The notes: generated by a model from the sequence alone, not told the origin. Numbered from the stretch's first letter, positions 1 through 9,120 are shown. The stretch is DNA of 64,000 nucleotides from Caldilineaceae bacterium SB0661_bin_34 (GCA_009841145.1 VXMJ01000006.1:1-64000), one strand, 5' to 3'. Numbers and translations: made by a program.

Positions 1-130
1 GCCCGCCCCAGCGCTATCGCGGGCTACTGCCGGAGGTGCAACGCGGTCACTTGGCGCTCCCCGCGCAACGCCAGTGCAAAGACTGTGAACACTTGGTCCT
101 ACGCCATCAGGTTTTGTGGCCAGTCAAGCC

Positions 131-136
131 TATAAT
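131..136 (+). promoter_or_regulatory. Possible -10 box upstream of the toxin-antitoxin fusion
   Basis: A perfect TATAAT lies 64 bases before the start codon at 200. No convincing -35 element is found at 16-18 bases upstream, so this is a weak promoter call based on the -10 hexamer and its location alone. Positions 1-199 otherwise show no gene. Confidence 0.3.
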
Positions 137-199
137 CTCTCAATCGAAGCATCCCCGAGATGCACGTGGGCTTGGTGAGGCAGTCCATGGGACAGAACC

Positions 200-1774
200 A
201 TGTCGGGTGCCAAGTTGCAACAGGAAATCCTGGCCTTCATGGAGGCTGGGTCGCCCGACGAGCGGATTTTCCGACGGCGTGAGTTGGATCGGTTCGGTTC
301 GCCCGCGGATGTGGATCGGGCACTGGATCGCCTCGCCCGGGCAAGGAAGATCGGTTCGCCCGCGGAAGGGGTATGGTTTCCCATCCACTTTGTTGCCGGA
401 CTTGAGCACCCCGTTCCCCATGCCTCGCTGCGATGCCTGGCCACATCGCTGCTGCGACGGGAGGGAGTGATCACCCGCACCAGCCGTCAGGAGCGCAACC
501 ATCGCCTGTTTCACGAAACGGATGGCCGCGAAGGTGTGTGGGGTGTTCCCAACTTTGAAGCAATTGGCGTCGATCAGCCTGTCAACCTGTCCCTTCTATG
601 GAATCAGGGCGGAGCCTATACCGAACACCAAGGAGACCCAGTGGAACACGCGGACGATTGTGGTTTTACGGCCACGGAGATCCACGACCCGCAGAAACTG
701 CGCCGGCGGGCCGAGCAATTGGACCTTGTGCCCACTCGCATTGAAAAGGACATTTGTGTCAATGCTGCCTTGAAGGGATTTGGAAGCGCCCCGTGGCCGT
801 CCGGCGGATGTCTGCTGTTCGCCGGCGGAACCAGTTTGGTGAAGAGCTGGGAATTGTCGCCGCGCTTCTCCGAGGATGTGGATTTCTGGTACTTGGATCA
901 GGCGTATCCACCTGATTTGTCGGAAGCCAAAAAGGAGAGTGTTCATGCCCATCTGGTGCAAACACTGCAAGAATGGGTGCTTCCGTCCATACCGGGGACG
1001 GCACTGAATTCCGACAAGTCGGCGTACAGGTTGGGCAGTCCGGTTCAGCGTGCCTTTGTGGACTATCCGTCAGTGGTGGAGGACGGTCGTACCGGGACGT
1101 TGAAAATCGAGGTGATGTTTACGCGTTCCGTTCCGGGTTGGGAGGCTCAAAGTGTTTACGCCTTCCCGGCATTGACCCATGGGCCTGCGGTAGAACTTGT
1201 GTCTCGCTTCCCCTGCGCGGCGACTTGGGCCACCATGCAGGGAAAACTGCATGCGCTGACTCTCATGCACCCCGGGCAGGATTTCCAGGAAATGCGGCAT
1301 GTGCATGACCTGGGAGTGTGGATGCGCCGAACACCGTCCAAACACCACTACCCCCGTATGGTTCGACAGGGATTTGTTGATGGCGTAATGCGCAATTTGT
1401 TGGACGGACTGCTTCCGGCACTTGAAACCTTCGCGGAAAGCGAGGCATGCCATCGTGCCTACCGCCGGTACATTGTGGACATGTACCCCAGCAGCCGCAG
1501 GGGAGATGCGCCCGACTGGGATTCAGCTGTCCGGTCCGTCCGGCGCCTATGGGAGGAGATGTGTGCGTCGGACTGGGAAAACTCCGATTATGACCCCGAT
1601 CCTGTGGACCTGCCGATAGAAGCCGATTTCAAGGATCCGCCCTCCCACGCTGCCGACAGTGCCGAACTGAGTGCCCAGACCAAAGCCATGAGGGCAGCGA
1701 CTGAAATGGTTCACGATTCCGAGGCTGAGATTTACGCGGATTACTGGCGGAAGCGAAGTACTCGGGAAAGTTAG
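200..1774 (+). CDS. Fused AbiEi-like antitoxin / AbiEii-like nucleotidyltransferase toxin
   Basis: The 524-residue protein carries the nucleotidyltransferase signature of AbiEii/AbiGii toxins: GGTSLVK at residues 209-215 followed by SEDVDF with the acidic pair D226/D228, then a KLHAL segment and an RHVHDL segment that match the later motifs of the family. The first ~60 residues look like the winged-helix AbiEi/DUF6088 antitoxin domain (RRRELDRFGSPADVDRALDRL, then a G-x-W-F-P end). In known type IV systems antitoxin and toxin are separate adjacent genes; AbiE toxins transfer nucleotides, probably to tRNA ends, and AbiEi represses the promoter. Here both appear in one chain, so the front half may be a DNA-binding or self-inhibiting module. 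No separate antitoxin gene is adjacent on the right; the left side is cut by the window. The toxin-domain call is secure, the antitoxin-domain call moderate. Confidence 0.8.
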   Translation: MSGAKLQQEILAFMEAGSPDERIFRRRELDRFGSPADVDRALDRLARARKIGSPAEGVWFPIHFVAGLEHPVPHASLRCLATSLLRREGVITRTSRQERNHRLFHETDGREGVWGVPNFEAIGVDQPVNLSLLWNQGGAYTEHQGDPVEHADDCGFTATEIHDPQKLRRRAEQLDLVPTRIEKDICVNAALKGFGSAPWPSGGCLLFAGGTSLVKSWELSPRFSEDVDFWYLDQAYPPDLSEAKKESVHAHLVQTLQEWVLPSIPGTALNSDKSAYRLGSPVQRAFVDYPSVVEDGRTGTLKIEVMFTRSVPGWEAQSVYAFPALTHGPAVELVSRFPCAATWATMQGKLHALTLMHPGQDFQEMRHVHDLGVWMRRTPSKHHYPRMVRQGFVDGVMRNLLDGLLPALETFAESEACHRAYRRYIVDMYPSSRRGDAPDWDSAVRSVRRLWEEMCASDWENSDYDPDPVDLPIEADFKDPPSHAADSAELSAQTKAMRAATEMVHDSEAEIYADYWRKRSTRES

Positions 1775-1872
1775 GGGCCAGAACCCGGACAAACTGTTTG
1801 CTGCAACGGACGGTACGGTATCGCTCTTTGCCTGAATCCAAGCCAGCCGTCCGGAATTGGGTCCCGACTTTG

Positions 1873-3210
1873 TCACTCGGCGACATGTCGCGCTGCGTCA
1901 AGCACCTGTTCCAATTGACTGCGGCTCGAGAGGCCGGCAGTCGTGTTCATGAAGGTGCGCAGGTCGGGTGACAGCCTGCGCAGTTCTTCCAGTATCGGAC
2001 CTAGGTCGCTCGAACTGCCGCCGGTGGTCGCGTATGTTCCGTGGAACGCAAAGTAGGCTTGGTTGAGCTTGCGGATGAAGTAGCCGTGGGCGTTGATGTA
2101 CTGGCGTCGAGCTTCCATGTAGACCTCCGCGTCTTCGATTAACCCTTCTGCCAGGAGCCGGTCCGTTTCCAATCTGGTTTCGCGCATCGCATCCTGGAAA
2201 TCGAAACCGCTTTCCGATTCGGACTCATCTGTTTCGCCGGTGGCAATTCCCGGACCGGACTCCGCCTCCTCCGGCATCGGGTCCGGTTGGATGGGAAGCA
2301 TGGTGGCGGGTGGGGGTCTGCCGATAAGTTCCGGGTAGTAGCGCAGCATGATGCGCCGGCCCATTTCCTCACCAAAGATCGTGGCCACCGTTTCGTTGAT
2401 AGTGCGCAAGTCGTCTGACTGCAGGTAGCGAATGCCCAGGGGCCTGAAGACCAACCAGGTGTGAATCCACTCGTGGGCCACCACTTCGTACAGGTATTCC
2501 AGATCTCGGATGAGGGGATTGACCGATGTCGGATAGGTGGCAATCCCGCCCACACGGCTAAGGTGGGCACTCAAATTGTGCTCGGTCAGCACCATGTCCT
2601 CATAGGTGTCGGCCTGGGCCCAAGGCGTGCTTGGGCGGACATAGGCAAAGCCGATGGTCTGAATCACATCGCGCGGGCTGTACGTGACCAAAATTGGAGG
2701 ATCCGTCAACCTGAACACAACGGGCGGGAATACCCGGCCAGGGGAAACGAGCCCTAGGCGCGCGAGTTCCTCCATCACCTCGAACTGCACAACGAGTTCC
2801 AGTTCGTTTCGGTGAAGACCAAGCCACGCATCTTCCTCGAGCCGCTTGGCATCGTACCGGTAGTAGTTTACATAATCGAAAGGATCCAGGAGTTGGCTGG
2901 CCAGCCAACTCCCTTCATTGGCCTGCCAACGGGCCTCAAGATGGGATGCATATCGCCTGACAAACTCGCGGCGTTCCCTGTCGGTCCACGCTCGGGGACG
3001 TTCATTGACGAGGCGTGCCAGTGCGTAGCCGGCGGCATCGAGTTCCAGTTGGAGGACCGAATACCGCCAGGTTTCAAGATGGGCTAGGCCCGGAATGAAG
3101 GGATCCGGCCTGAGTACCGGTGCGAACGACGGCACTACGCTGATCAGGATCAGCCACCAATGCAGCCGCAGGCCCAGCAGGATGCGCGCGGCGCGCCACT
3201 TGCCGTTCAT
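1873..3210 (-). CDS. Membrane-anchored putative zinc metallopeptidase
   Basis: The 445-residue protein begins with a short basic stretch and one hydrophobic segment (about residues 13-33) that should act as an uncleaved anchor. In the middle is HEWIHTW, an HExxH zinc-binding helix, followed about 25 residues later by NETVATIFGEE, which supplies a glutamate in the position expected for a gluzincin-type third ligand. This layout resembles the predicted aminopeptidases of the DUF2265 type, but I cannot assign a named family. An acidic Glu/Ser-rich linker separates the catalytic part from a helical C-terminal region. It lies on the minus strand downstream of rluD with a 96-base gap, so it may be the last gene of the lspA-rluD transcript. 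The substrate is unknown; proteolysis at the outer face of the membrane is inferred. Confidence 0.6.
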   Translation of the reverse strand: MNGKWRAARILLGLRLHWWLILISVVPSFAPVLRPDPFIPGLAHLETWRYSVLQLELDAAGYALARLVNERPRAWTDRERREFVRRYASHLEARWQANEGSWLASQLLDPFDYVNYYRYDAKRLEEDAWLGLHRNELELVVQFEVMEELARLGLVSPGRVFPPVVFRLTDPPILVTYSPRDVIQTIGFAYVRPSTPWAQADTYEDMVLTEHNLSAHLSRVGGIATYPTSVNPLIRDLEYLYEVVAHEWIHTWLVFRPLGIRYLQSDDLRTINETVATIFGEEMGRRIMLRYYPELIGRPPPATMLPIQPDPMPEEAESGPGIATGETDESESESGFDFQDAMRETRLETDRLLAEGLIEDAEVYMEARRQYINAHGYFIRKLNQAYFAFHGTYATTGGSSSDLGPILEELRRLSPDLRTFMNTTAGLSSRSQLEQVLDAARHVAE

Positions 3211-3306
3211 GGGCGATTCCGGTGTTGCTCCGGTCGCGGTGTGCCTGTCGTCGGGGAAATCAGCCGGTTTCCGGTTGGCGGATGAAGCCAGGTCGAGCGA
3301 CCGTGC

Positions 3307-4275
3307 TCAGTCTGCCGGATCAAGGCCGGCGAGGGGACCTGCCAAATCTCCGGGCAGATCGGATTGGAACGTCATGTGTTCCCCGGTACACGGGTGATCG
3401 AAGGACAACCTTGACGCATGAAGAAACTGTCTGGACATGTGCAATCTCGGTTTCGTCAAGCCGTACACTCGATCGCCTACCACCGGGAATCCCAGCCATG
3501 CCATGTGAACCCTGATTTGGTGGGTCCGGCCCGTGTGCAGGCGCAGGTCCGTCAAGGAAAATGGATGCTGCAGACCCGGCGGACGCGAGACCAGGTAGCG
3601 GGAGACCTTGAAGTCCGTCAGGGCATCCCGTATTCGGATCCCGGCAACCGCGGAACCTGCTGGAAAGGCAGCCTGACGCTGGTGCCAGCGCGGGTGGCGT
3701 CCTAGCGGAACATCCACGGTTCCGCTCTGGGGTTCGAGCCACCCGTCCAACAGGGTCGTGTAGGACTTGCCTACGGTGCGTTCGCTGAATTGTCGCTGGA
3801 GCTTGACTTGGGCGGCCGCAGTGCGCGCGACCACCACCAGGCCCGACGTATCCATGTCGAGACGGTGGACCAGACCCAGGCGGCTGTCGGGACCAAGGGT
3901 GTGCCAATCGGGCCAGCGATGGACGAGTGCGTTAACCAAAGTCCGGTTGGGATGGCCGGGCCCCGGGTGCATGGACAGACCGGGCGGCTTGTCAATGACC
4001 GCCAGGTGCTCATCCTCAAAGACAATCGACAGGTTGGTGGACCAGGGTTCGATGGTTTCCGCCAACGGTGCAGGCATTTCGACCGTGACGGTTTGGCCCG
4101 GGTTTACACGGAATGACGGTGTGGACGGCCGGCCGTCCACCAGGATACTGCCCTCCTGGACCAGCGCCTTGACTCTGGTTCTGCTCAGAGGTGCCAGTCG
4201 GCTGGCACACACTTGATCAAGTCGGAGGCCCGCGTCGCCCAACTCTGTCCGGAACGACAGCTGTTGTACATCCAC
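3307..4275 (-). CDS. rluD: RluA-family 23S rRNA pseudouridine synthase (RluD type)
   Basis: The 322-residue protein has an N-terminal S4-like RNA-binding domain (LRLDQVCASRL to VDGRPS) and then the RluA catalytic core with HRLDMDTSGL around residue 139, whose aspartate is the catalytic residue of the family. The later motif HTGRTHQIRVH is also intact. RluC/RluD-type enzymes with an S4 domain modify uridines of 23S rRNA in the large ribosomal subunit. The gene begins with GTG directly next to the TAG stop of lspA, so translation is probably coupled; lspA-rluD adjacency is common in bacteria. Assignment to RluD rather than RluC rests on architecture only. Confidence 0.9.
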   Translation of the reverse strand: MDVQQLSFRTELGDAGLRLDQVCASRLAPLSRTRVKALVQEGSILVDGRPSTPSFRVNPGQTVTVEMPAPLAETIEPWSTNLSIVFEDEHLAVIDKPPGLSMHPGPGHPNRTLVNALVHRWPDWHTLGPDSRLGLVHRLDMDTSGLVVVARTAAAQVKLQRQFSERTVGKSYTTLLDGWLEPQSGTVDVPLGRHPRWHQRQAAFPAGSAVAGIRIRDALTDFKVSRYLVSRPPGLQHPFSLTDLRLHTGRTHQIRVHMAWLGFPVVGDRVYGLTKPRLHMSRQFLHASRLSFDHPCTGEHMTFQSDLPGDLAGPLAGLDPAD

Positions 4276-4881
4276 CTATACCCCGGAGTCGTTGCTGCCA
4301 CCCGACGCCTCCGGCGCCAGCGTCAAGGTGTCGGATTGGCCCTCTTCCTGCTGCTCGTCGTTGGCGAAGATGTCGTGTCGCCAAGCCATGAAGGTCATGA
4401 TCAGGACACCGACTACGATGCTCGAATCGGCAATATTGAAGTTGGGCCAGTAGGCCTTGCCGGGAATGCCCACCTTCACAAAGTCGGTCACGTAGCCCAG
4501 CGTCATGCGGTCGATGAAGTTCCCAATGGCACCACCCAGAATGAGTCCCATGAGAACCTGCATACCTCGTTGCGATATTCCCAAACGGCCAATGCTGACC
4601 AGGATCGCAATGGAGATGACCACCGTGGTGATGACGAACAATATCCCCGCGTTCTGGAGGATTCCGAAGGCGGCTCCGTAGTTGTGGACATGTTCCAGCA
4701 TGAAGATGCCTTCAAGCCAGGCAATAGGGGTGGACGAGTGATGCAGTTCGATGTGTTCGCGAACCAGCACCTTGGTCCACTGGTCCAATGCAACCACTAT
4801 TGCGGCACACAGCAGTGGGAGCCAGGCTCGGTTGAGGTAGCCGCGAATCATGGCAGGCGGTTGGTGAACGGGAAAGGACAC
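4276..4881 (-). CDS. lspA: Lipoprotein signal peptidase (signal peptidase II)
   Basis: This 201-residue membrane protein has the four hydrophobic segments and conserved motifs of LspA: ALDQWTK near residue 31, HNYGAAFG at 66-73, GNFIDRM with catalytic D124, and NFNIADSSI with catalytic D152. It removes the signal peptide of prolipoproteins after lipid attachment, within the cytoplasmic membrane. The C-terminal ~30 residues form a polar acidic tail beyond the usual family end. The listed start is GTG at 4881; an internal ATG at codon 11 is equally possible because neither has a clear ribosome binding site. It is followed without gap by rluD. Confidence 0.95.
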   Translation of the reverse strand: MSFPVHQPPAMIRGYLNRAWLPLLCAAIVVALDQWTKVLVREHIELHHSSTPIAWLEGIFMLEHVHNYGAAFGILQNAGILFVITTVVISIAILVSIGRLGISQRGMQVLMGLILGGAIGNFIDRMTLGYVTDFVKVGIPGKAYWPNFNIADSSIVVGVLIMTFMAWRHDIFANDEQQEEGQSDTLTLAPEASGGSNDSGV

Positions 4882-4922
4882 GGAGGACCACGCGTTGACA
4901 ACGCTTTCGATGGTCCTTGGGC

Positions 4923-4950
4923 ATTATGCTATACGCGACGTGTTTGTTCA
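4923..4950 (-). promoter_or_regulatory. Candidate promoter for lspA-rluD
   Basis: On the minus strand TGAACA (4950-4945) and CATAAT (4928-4923) are separated by 16 bases, placing the transcription start about 35 bases before lspA. The -10 is good, the -35 only fair, so this is a moderate guess. Confidence 0.35.
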
Positions 4951-4975
4951 GGCGTAGGTTCACAACAGGCGCGAC

Positions 4976-5748
4976 ATGGCACCAAGTCAAGAGGGATGGG
5001 TCCGCTTGGACACCACAACTGGCAACGTGGAGCCATGGATCGGCGGAACATTGCAGGTCCGGTGCCTTGTGCCAACGTTCGGCCAAGCGGGATTGGCCAC
5101 CAATGGGGAGTTGGCATCCTTGCGGACGACCATCGTGCCCGCGGAGGTCGATGGATCGGTATCCAACCGCCATCGTTCAGCCGTTGGGCCGGCCATGATC
5201 CCGAACTTGCCATATTCATCCATGCCGACCAAACTGCAATGGACCTGTTTCAGGCTCTGATTGCCCACGGCAACGCCTGCGGCAAACGCGTCCTCGCCCA
5301 GGCTGACTGGGAGACGGACAGTGACACCATCGAATACAACTGTGTCGAAACCCGGCGCATGCTGATCGAGAAGGCTTCCTTCTCCAGCAGTGGAATGGGG
5401 ATGTCCGGGACCAGAATGCGGTTTTGGCTGACCGAAGTCAACTACGTGGTGGAGAAGTATTTTGGGCCCGATCTGGCCCCGGTTGGCTGGTTCATGCCGG
5501 TCTGCGAGGAGGTCACAAATGTGGACCGGCGGCTGCAAACCTGTACGCTGTACCTCGGCATGGTGGCCAACCGCACCCGGAAACTGGTTGTAACTGGGGA
5601 GCGACCTCTGGAACAGGCAGTCTCCGAGCATCGGTTGACCCGGCAGGCTGCGGACCGGTACCAGGAGCGGCTGCGCCAATTGCGCAGGGATTGTCTTTCA
5701 GGCCGGTTTCCGCCTGCCATCGTGCGAAACTTCGAGTTGGACGGTTGA
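4976..5748 (+). CDS. Hypothetical protein, reading frame appears to shift
   Basis: Two adjacent plus-strand frames look coding here by third-position GC and protein-like composition. The first (from ATG 4976 to a stop at 5260) reads convincingly to about 5190; the second continues from about 5200 to the stop at 5748 with a solid ~180-residue stretch (for example DWETDSDTIEY and RLTRQAADRYQERL). The second frame has no good start near the switch, only ATG 5035 far upstream or ATG 5239 inside. The simplest reading is one ~255-residue protein with a natural or assembly frameshift between about 5190 and 5240. It sits 14 bases before hisH on the same strand. I do not recognise the family, and cannot exclude two overlapping genes. 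Confidence 0.35.
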
Positions 5749-5762
5749 TCGGGGGACGGCAC

Positions 5763-6425
5763 ATGACAGTGGCCATCATCGACTACGGGGTCGGCAATCT
5801 GCGCAGCATCAGCAACTCGTTCACGCATGTGGCCGGTCCGCTGAACATCGAAGTGGCGATTTTGGACCGGGCTCAATGCCTGACCGGATTCAGTGCCCTG
5901 GTGCTGCCGGGTCAAGGCGCGTTCGGGAGCAGCGTCGACAATGTCCGCAACAAGGGTTGGGAAGAGCCCATGCTGGAGGCGGTGGCTGACGGGGTGCCGT
6001 TGTTTGGGATTTGCGTAGGCATGCAGTTGTTGCTGGATGAGAGCGAGGAAATGGGACACCATCAGGGTCTGGGCCTTGTGCCTGGTCAGGTCCTGCGCTT
6101 CCCGGAGGCGATGGCCGATCCTCGGGAGCCGGCGCGTATGTTGCGCGTCCCGCAAATTGGGTGGAATCAACTTCACCAACAGCGAACCGATCCGTTGCTG
6201 GACGGAGTCCCGAACCATGCCTATGCCTATTTCGCTCACTCGTACCGGTGTGTTCCTGCCGACGAGTCCGTGGTTTTGGCCACGACCGACTACGGGGTGC
6301 CCTATGCCAGCGTGCTGCAATCCGGCAATCTTTGGGGTATCCAATGCCATCCCGAAAAGAGCCAACAGGTTGGCCTTCGAATCCTGACCAACTTTATGCG
6401 GACTGTTGAGGAACGGGTTGCTTGA
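5763..6425 (+). CDS. hisH: Imidazole glycerol phosphate synthase, glutamine amidotransferase subunit
   Basis: HisH supplies ammonia from glutamine to HisF in the fifth step of histidine synthesis. The 220-residue protein starts MTVAIIDYGVGNLRS and has the class I amidotransferase triad: nucleophile C84 in FGICVGMQ, and H196 and E198 in QCHPEKS. I chose ATG 5763, after a GGGGGAC stretch, because everything upstream in that frame is unrelated to HisH. It opens the his cluster, with a 74-base gap before hisA. Unlike many bacteria, hisB is not next to it. Confidence 0.97.
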   Translation: MTVAIIDYGVGNLRSISNSFTHVAGPLNIEVAILDRAQCLTGFSALVLPGQGAFGSSVDNVRNKGWEEPMLEAVADGVPLFGICVGMQLLLDESEEMGHHQGLGLVPGQVLRFPEAMADPREPARMLRVPQIGWNQLHQQRTDPLLDGVPNHAYAYFAHSYRCVPADESVVLATTDYGVPYASVLQSGNLWGIQCHPEKSQQVGLRILTNFMRTVEERVA

Positions 6426-6499
6426 AAATACACGTTGTCCTGGGATGTGACCGTCGGCCGGTGGATGGAATTCAACCCCGAAATTTTTGGTGATGCTCA

Positions 6500-7255
6500 G
6501 TGATCGTATTCCCCGCAATCGATTTGCGCAACGGTGCCTGTGTGCGGCTGCGCCAAGGCGACCCTAGTGCTGAAACCGTCTTTAGCCAGGAACCTTCGGC
6601 CATGGCCCGACATTGGGTTGACGAAGGCGCCGAGTGGCTCCATGTGGTAAACCTGGACGGTGCCTTGGGGCAGGTCGTGGGTGAAGCAGCCGAGGTGCCG
6701 GTGAACGTGCAGGCGTTCTCGGACATCCGCCGGGCCGTGGACGTGCCGGTGCAGTTCGGCGGCGGCATCCGCTCCCTGGACGACGTCAGGTACATCCTGG
6801 ATCTCGGAGCGACCAGGGTGATACTCGGTACGGTGGCCGTACGCGAGCCCGATGTGGTGAAGGACGCTGTTTTGGAGTTTGGGGCCGACCGGGTAGTGGC
6901 GGGGCTGGACGCACGGGGTGGCATGGTGGCCACGCACGGGTGGCAGGAACAGACCGATCTGGCCGCGGTGGAGGTGGCTAGGCGCATGCAGGACCTGGGT
7001 GTGGAACTGATTGTCTATACCGATATTGCGCGGGATGCGATGCTGACCGGCGTGAATCTCCAGGAGACGGCGGACCTCGCCCGCGAGTCGGGCTTGAGCG
7101 TCATTGCCAGCGGTGGCATTGGTTCTCTGGCGGATGTGCAGGCCCTGGTCAACCTGACGGAACCGGGAATCATCGGGTTCATTTCCGGCCAGGCCCTGTA
7201 CACCGGGGCCTTGAAGCTGCCGGAAGCCATCGCCGCCTGCAAAGCCGGGAGTTGA
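6500..7255 (+). CDS. hisA: ProFAR isomerase (HisA)
   Basis: HisA catalyses the Amadori isomerisation of ProFAR to PRFAR in histidine synthesis. The 251-residue TIM barrel begins MIVFPAIDLRNG with catalytic D8, carries the phosphate-binding QFGGGIRS loop, and has the second acid D175 in YTDIARDA. Length is normal for the family. The start codon is GTG. hisF follows after three bases, so hisA and hisF, whose products act in sequence, are probably translated together. The specific PriA-type bifunctionality (also acting in tryptophan synthesis) cannot be judged from motifs. Confidence 0.96.
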   Translation: MIVFPAIDLRNGACVRLRQGDPSAETVFSQEPSAMARHWVDEGAEWLHVVNLDGALGQVVGEAAEVPVNVQAFSDIRRAVDVPVQFGGGIRSLDDVRYILDLGATRVILGTVAVREPDVVKDAVLEFGADRVVAGLDARGGMVATHGWQEQTDLAAVEVARRMQDLGVELIVYTDIARDAMLTGVNLQETADLARESGLSVIASGGIGSLADVQALVNLTEPGIIGFISGQALYTGALKLPEAIAACKAGS

Positions 7256-7258
7256 TAC

Positions 7259-8047
7259 ATGTTGGCCAAACGGGTTATTCCCTGTCTGGACGTTCACAAT
7301 GGACGTGTGGTCAAGGGCGTGGAATTTGTGGACTTGGTGGATGCCGGGGATCCGGTCAGCCAAGCCATCTTCTACGACCGGGAAGGCGCGGACGAACTGG
7401 TATTCCTGGATATCACCGCAACCCACGAAGCCCGTGAGATTGTCACCAACATGGTGCGGCAGGTGGCTGATGCCGTATTCATTCCATTCACGGTCGGCGG
7501 CGGGATTCGCAGCGAGGACGACATGCGGGCGATTCTATTGGCCGGCGCGGACAAGGTGTCCGTCAACAGCGCGGCGGTTCGCAACCCCGACATCATCTCC
7601 CACGGTGCCGAGCGGTTCGGCAGTCAATGCATCGTGACGGCCATCGATGCCAAGCGGAGGGGAACACCGTCCGGGGCCGGCCCCGCCTGGGACGTCTATG
7701 TGAGTGGGGGGCGCATCAATACGGGCCTGGATGCCGTGGAGTGGGCCCAACAGGTGGAAGAGAAGGGAGCGGGGGAGTTGCTACTGACATCAATGGACGG
7801 CGACGGAACACAGGAAACCTATGATCTCGACTTGACCCGGGCCGTTAGCGATGCCGTCTCGATACCGGTCATTGCCAGTGGGGGCGCGGGCCAGGCCAGC
7901 CACTTTGCCGATGCCGTAACCAAGGGCGGCGCCGCCGCGGCCTTGGCTGCATCGCTGTTCCACTTCCGGCAGTTGAGCATTCGGGAAGTCAAGGAACACA
8001 TGGCGGCCAAGGGAATTCCGGTCCGCCTTGACGGGTTCGGTTCCTGA
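7259..8047 (+). CDS. hisF: Imidazole glycerol phosphate synthase, cyclase subunit
   Basis: HisF is the synthase partner of HisH and converts PRFAR plus ammonia to imidazole glycerol phosphate and AICAR. The 262-residue barrel has the catalytic aspartates at the canonical places, D11 in CLDVHNG and D130 in TAIDAKR, with GGGIRS and the C-terminal SGGAG phosphate loop. The insertion at about residues 130-150 (RRGTPSGAG) is usual for the family. The gene lies three bases after hisA and 10 bases before hisI. Confidence 0.97.
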   Translation: MLAKRVIPCLDVHNGRVVKGVEFVDLVDAGDPVSQAIFYDREGADELVFLDITATHEAREIVTNMVRQVADAVFIPFTVGGGIRSEDDMRAILLAGADKVSVNSAAVRNPDIISHGAERFGSQCIVTAIDAKRRGTPSGAGPAWDVYVSGGRINTGLDAVEWAQQVEEKGAGELLLTSMDGDGTQETYDLDLTRAVSDAVSIPVIASGGAGQASHFADAVTKGGAAAALAASLFHFRQLSIREVKEHMAAKGIPVRLDGFGS

Positions 8048-8057
8048 AGGAGCAGTC

Positions 8058-8429
8058 ATGACGACCGACGCACAGGTGCTGAATAGCGCCGAGTTTCTGG
8101 AAAGCGTCAAGTTCGATGCCCAGGGTTTGGTTACCGCGGTGGTCCAGGATGCCAATTCCCTCGAAGTCCTGATGGTTGCTTGGATGAACCGAGAGGCGTT
8201 GGAGCGAACCACCGAGTTGGGCCAGGCCGTGTTTTGGAGTCGCAGCCGCCGGGAGCTCTGGCACAAGGGAGCCACCAGCGGACACTTTATCGATGTCGAG
8301 GAGATCCTGGTCGATTGTGACGGGGACACGTTGGTCCTGCTGGCCAGGCCGTATGGCCCGGCCTGTCACACCGGTGCCCGGACGTGCTTCTTTCGCCGGT
8401 TGGAATCGGACTTGGAGCGAGAACAATGA
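8058..8429 (+). CDS. hisI: Phosphoribosyl-AMP cyclohydrolase
   Basis: HisI opens the purine ring of PR-AMP in the third step of histidine synthesis. The 124-residue protein has the family motifs WSRSRRELWHKGATSG, the metal-binding DCDGD, and a C-terminal ACHTGARTCFF with the zinc cysteines. I chose ATG 8058 because AAGGAG lies five bases upstream; an earlier in-frame TTG overlaps hisF and is unlikely. hisI and hisE are separate genes here rather than the fused hisIE; their stop and start overlap as ATGA. Confidence 0.95.
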   Translation: MTTDAQVLNSAEFLESVKFDAQGLVTAVVQDANSLEVLMVAWMNREALERTTELGQAVFWSRSRRELWHKGATSGHFIDVEEILVDCDGDTLVLLARPYGPACHTGARTCFFRRLESDLEREQ

Positions 8430-8707
8430 GCGATGTAGTTCGGGACCTTGAACGAGTCATTCGGCAGCGGCAGGCCGACATGCCGGAGGGTTCCTACACC
8501 ACGTCTCTATTCAGGGACGGAACACAACGGATTGCGCAGAAGGTTGGGGAAGAGGGCGTTGAAGTTGTGATCGCGGCCCTGGCACAGGATGATGGCCGAT
8601 TGACCAGCGAGATGGCGGACCTGTTCTACCACAGCCTGGTACTGCTTGCGGACAGGGGGTTGTCATGGGCGGATGTGGAGGCGGTGTTTGTCCAGCGCGC
8701 CCAATGA
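8426..8707 (+). CDS. hisE: Phosphoribosyl-ATP pyrophosphatase
   Basis: HisE removes pyrophosphate from PR-ATP, the second step of histidine synthesis. The 93-residue protein is a typical all-alpha MazG-like domain with the metal-binding EEGVEV helix and the EMADLFYH helix. ATG 8426 overlaps the hisI stop by four bases (ATGA), indicating translational coupling. It ends the histidine cluster; hisG, hisD, hisC and hisB must lie elsewhere. Confidence 0.95.
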   Translation: MSDVVRDLERVIRQRQADMPEGSYTTSLFRDGTQRIAQKVGEEGVEVVIAALAQDDGRLTSEMADLFYHSLVLLADRGLSWADVEAVFVQRAQ

Positions 8708-9120
8708 GTTTGTGCAGGCACTCTGCCCATCCGCGACGTTTGTGGCGTTCTGGATTCAGCGTGTACTGGCAAGTGGGTCAATTGATGTCGCCTGTCGACC
8801 ATCGGCGGCCAACTGCGAACGGAAACAGTGCCTGTGATGGTTGGCCTGGTTATGGCTTCGTAGAAGTTGGGTCAAACCCGGAACAGTCTGAAGAGCCCTT
8901 TTGATGTTTGGAGAGACAACGCCAACATGGAACTTCTTGGTACGGACTTCATTTCGGCCTTGGTCCATCCCGATAGCCCATTCCCCCATCCCGATCCGCC
9001 GGTTGTGATTCCCAGCGACGAAGGGACTGCAACTGAACGTTGAAACAAGGGCTCAATCTACCAGCGTGGCCGGGTAGAATGGGGGGAGTCGTGCGAAGTG
9101 GCCGGCAACGGGAGACGAAG
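8708..9120. other. Intergenic region with no gene seen
   Basis: About 410 bases between hisE and the Uma2 gene. Several short open frames exist, but none has protein-like composition or a homologous motif, and I saw no tRNA, clear terminator or promoter. Confidence 0.5.

Noticed and set aside
5442-6518. A 358-codon minus-strand frame opposite hisH
   Set aside because: hisH is complete with its catalytic triad on the plus strand; the opposite frame is a composition artefact.
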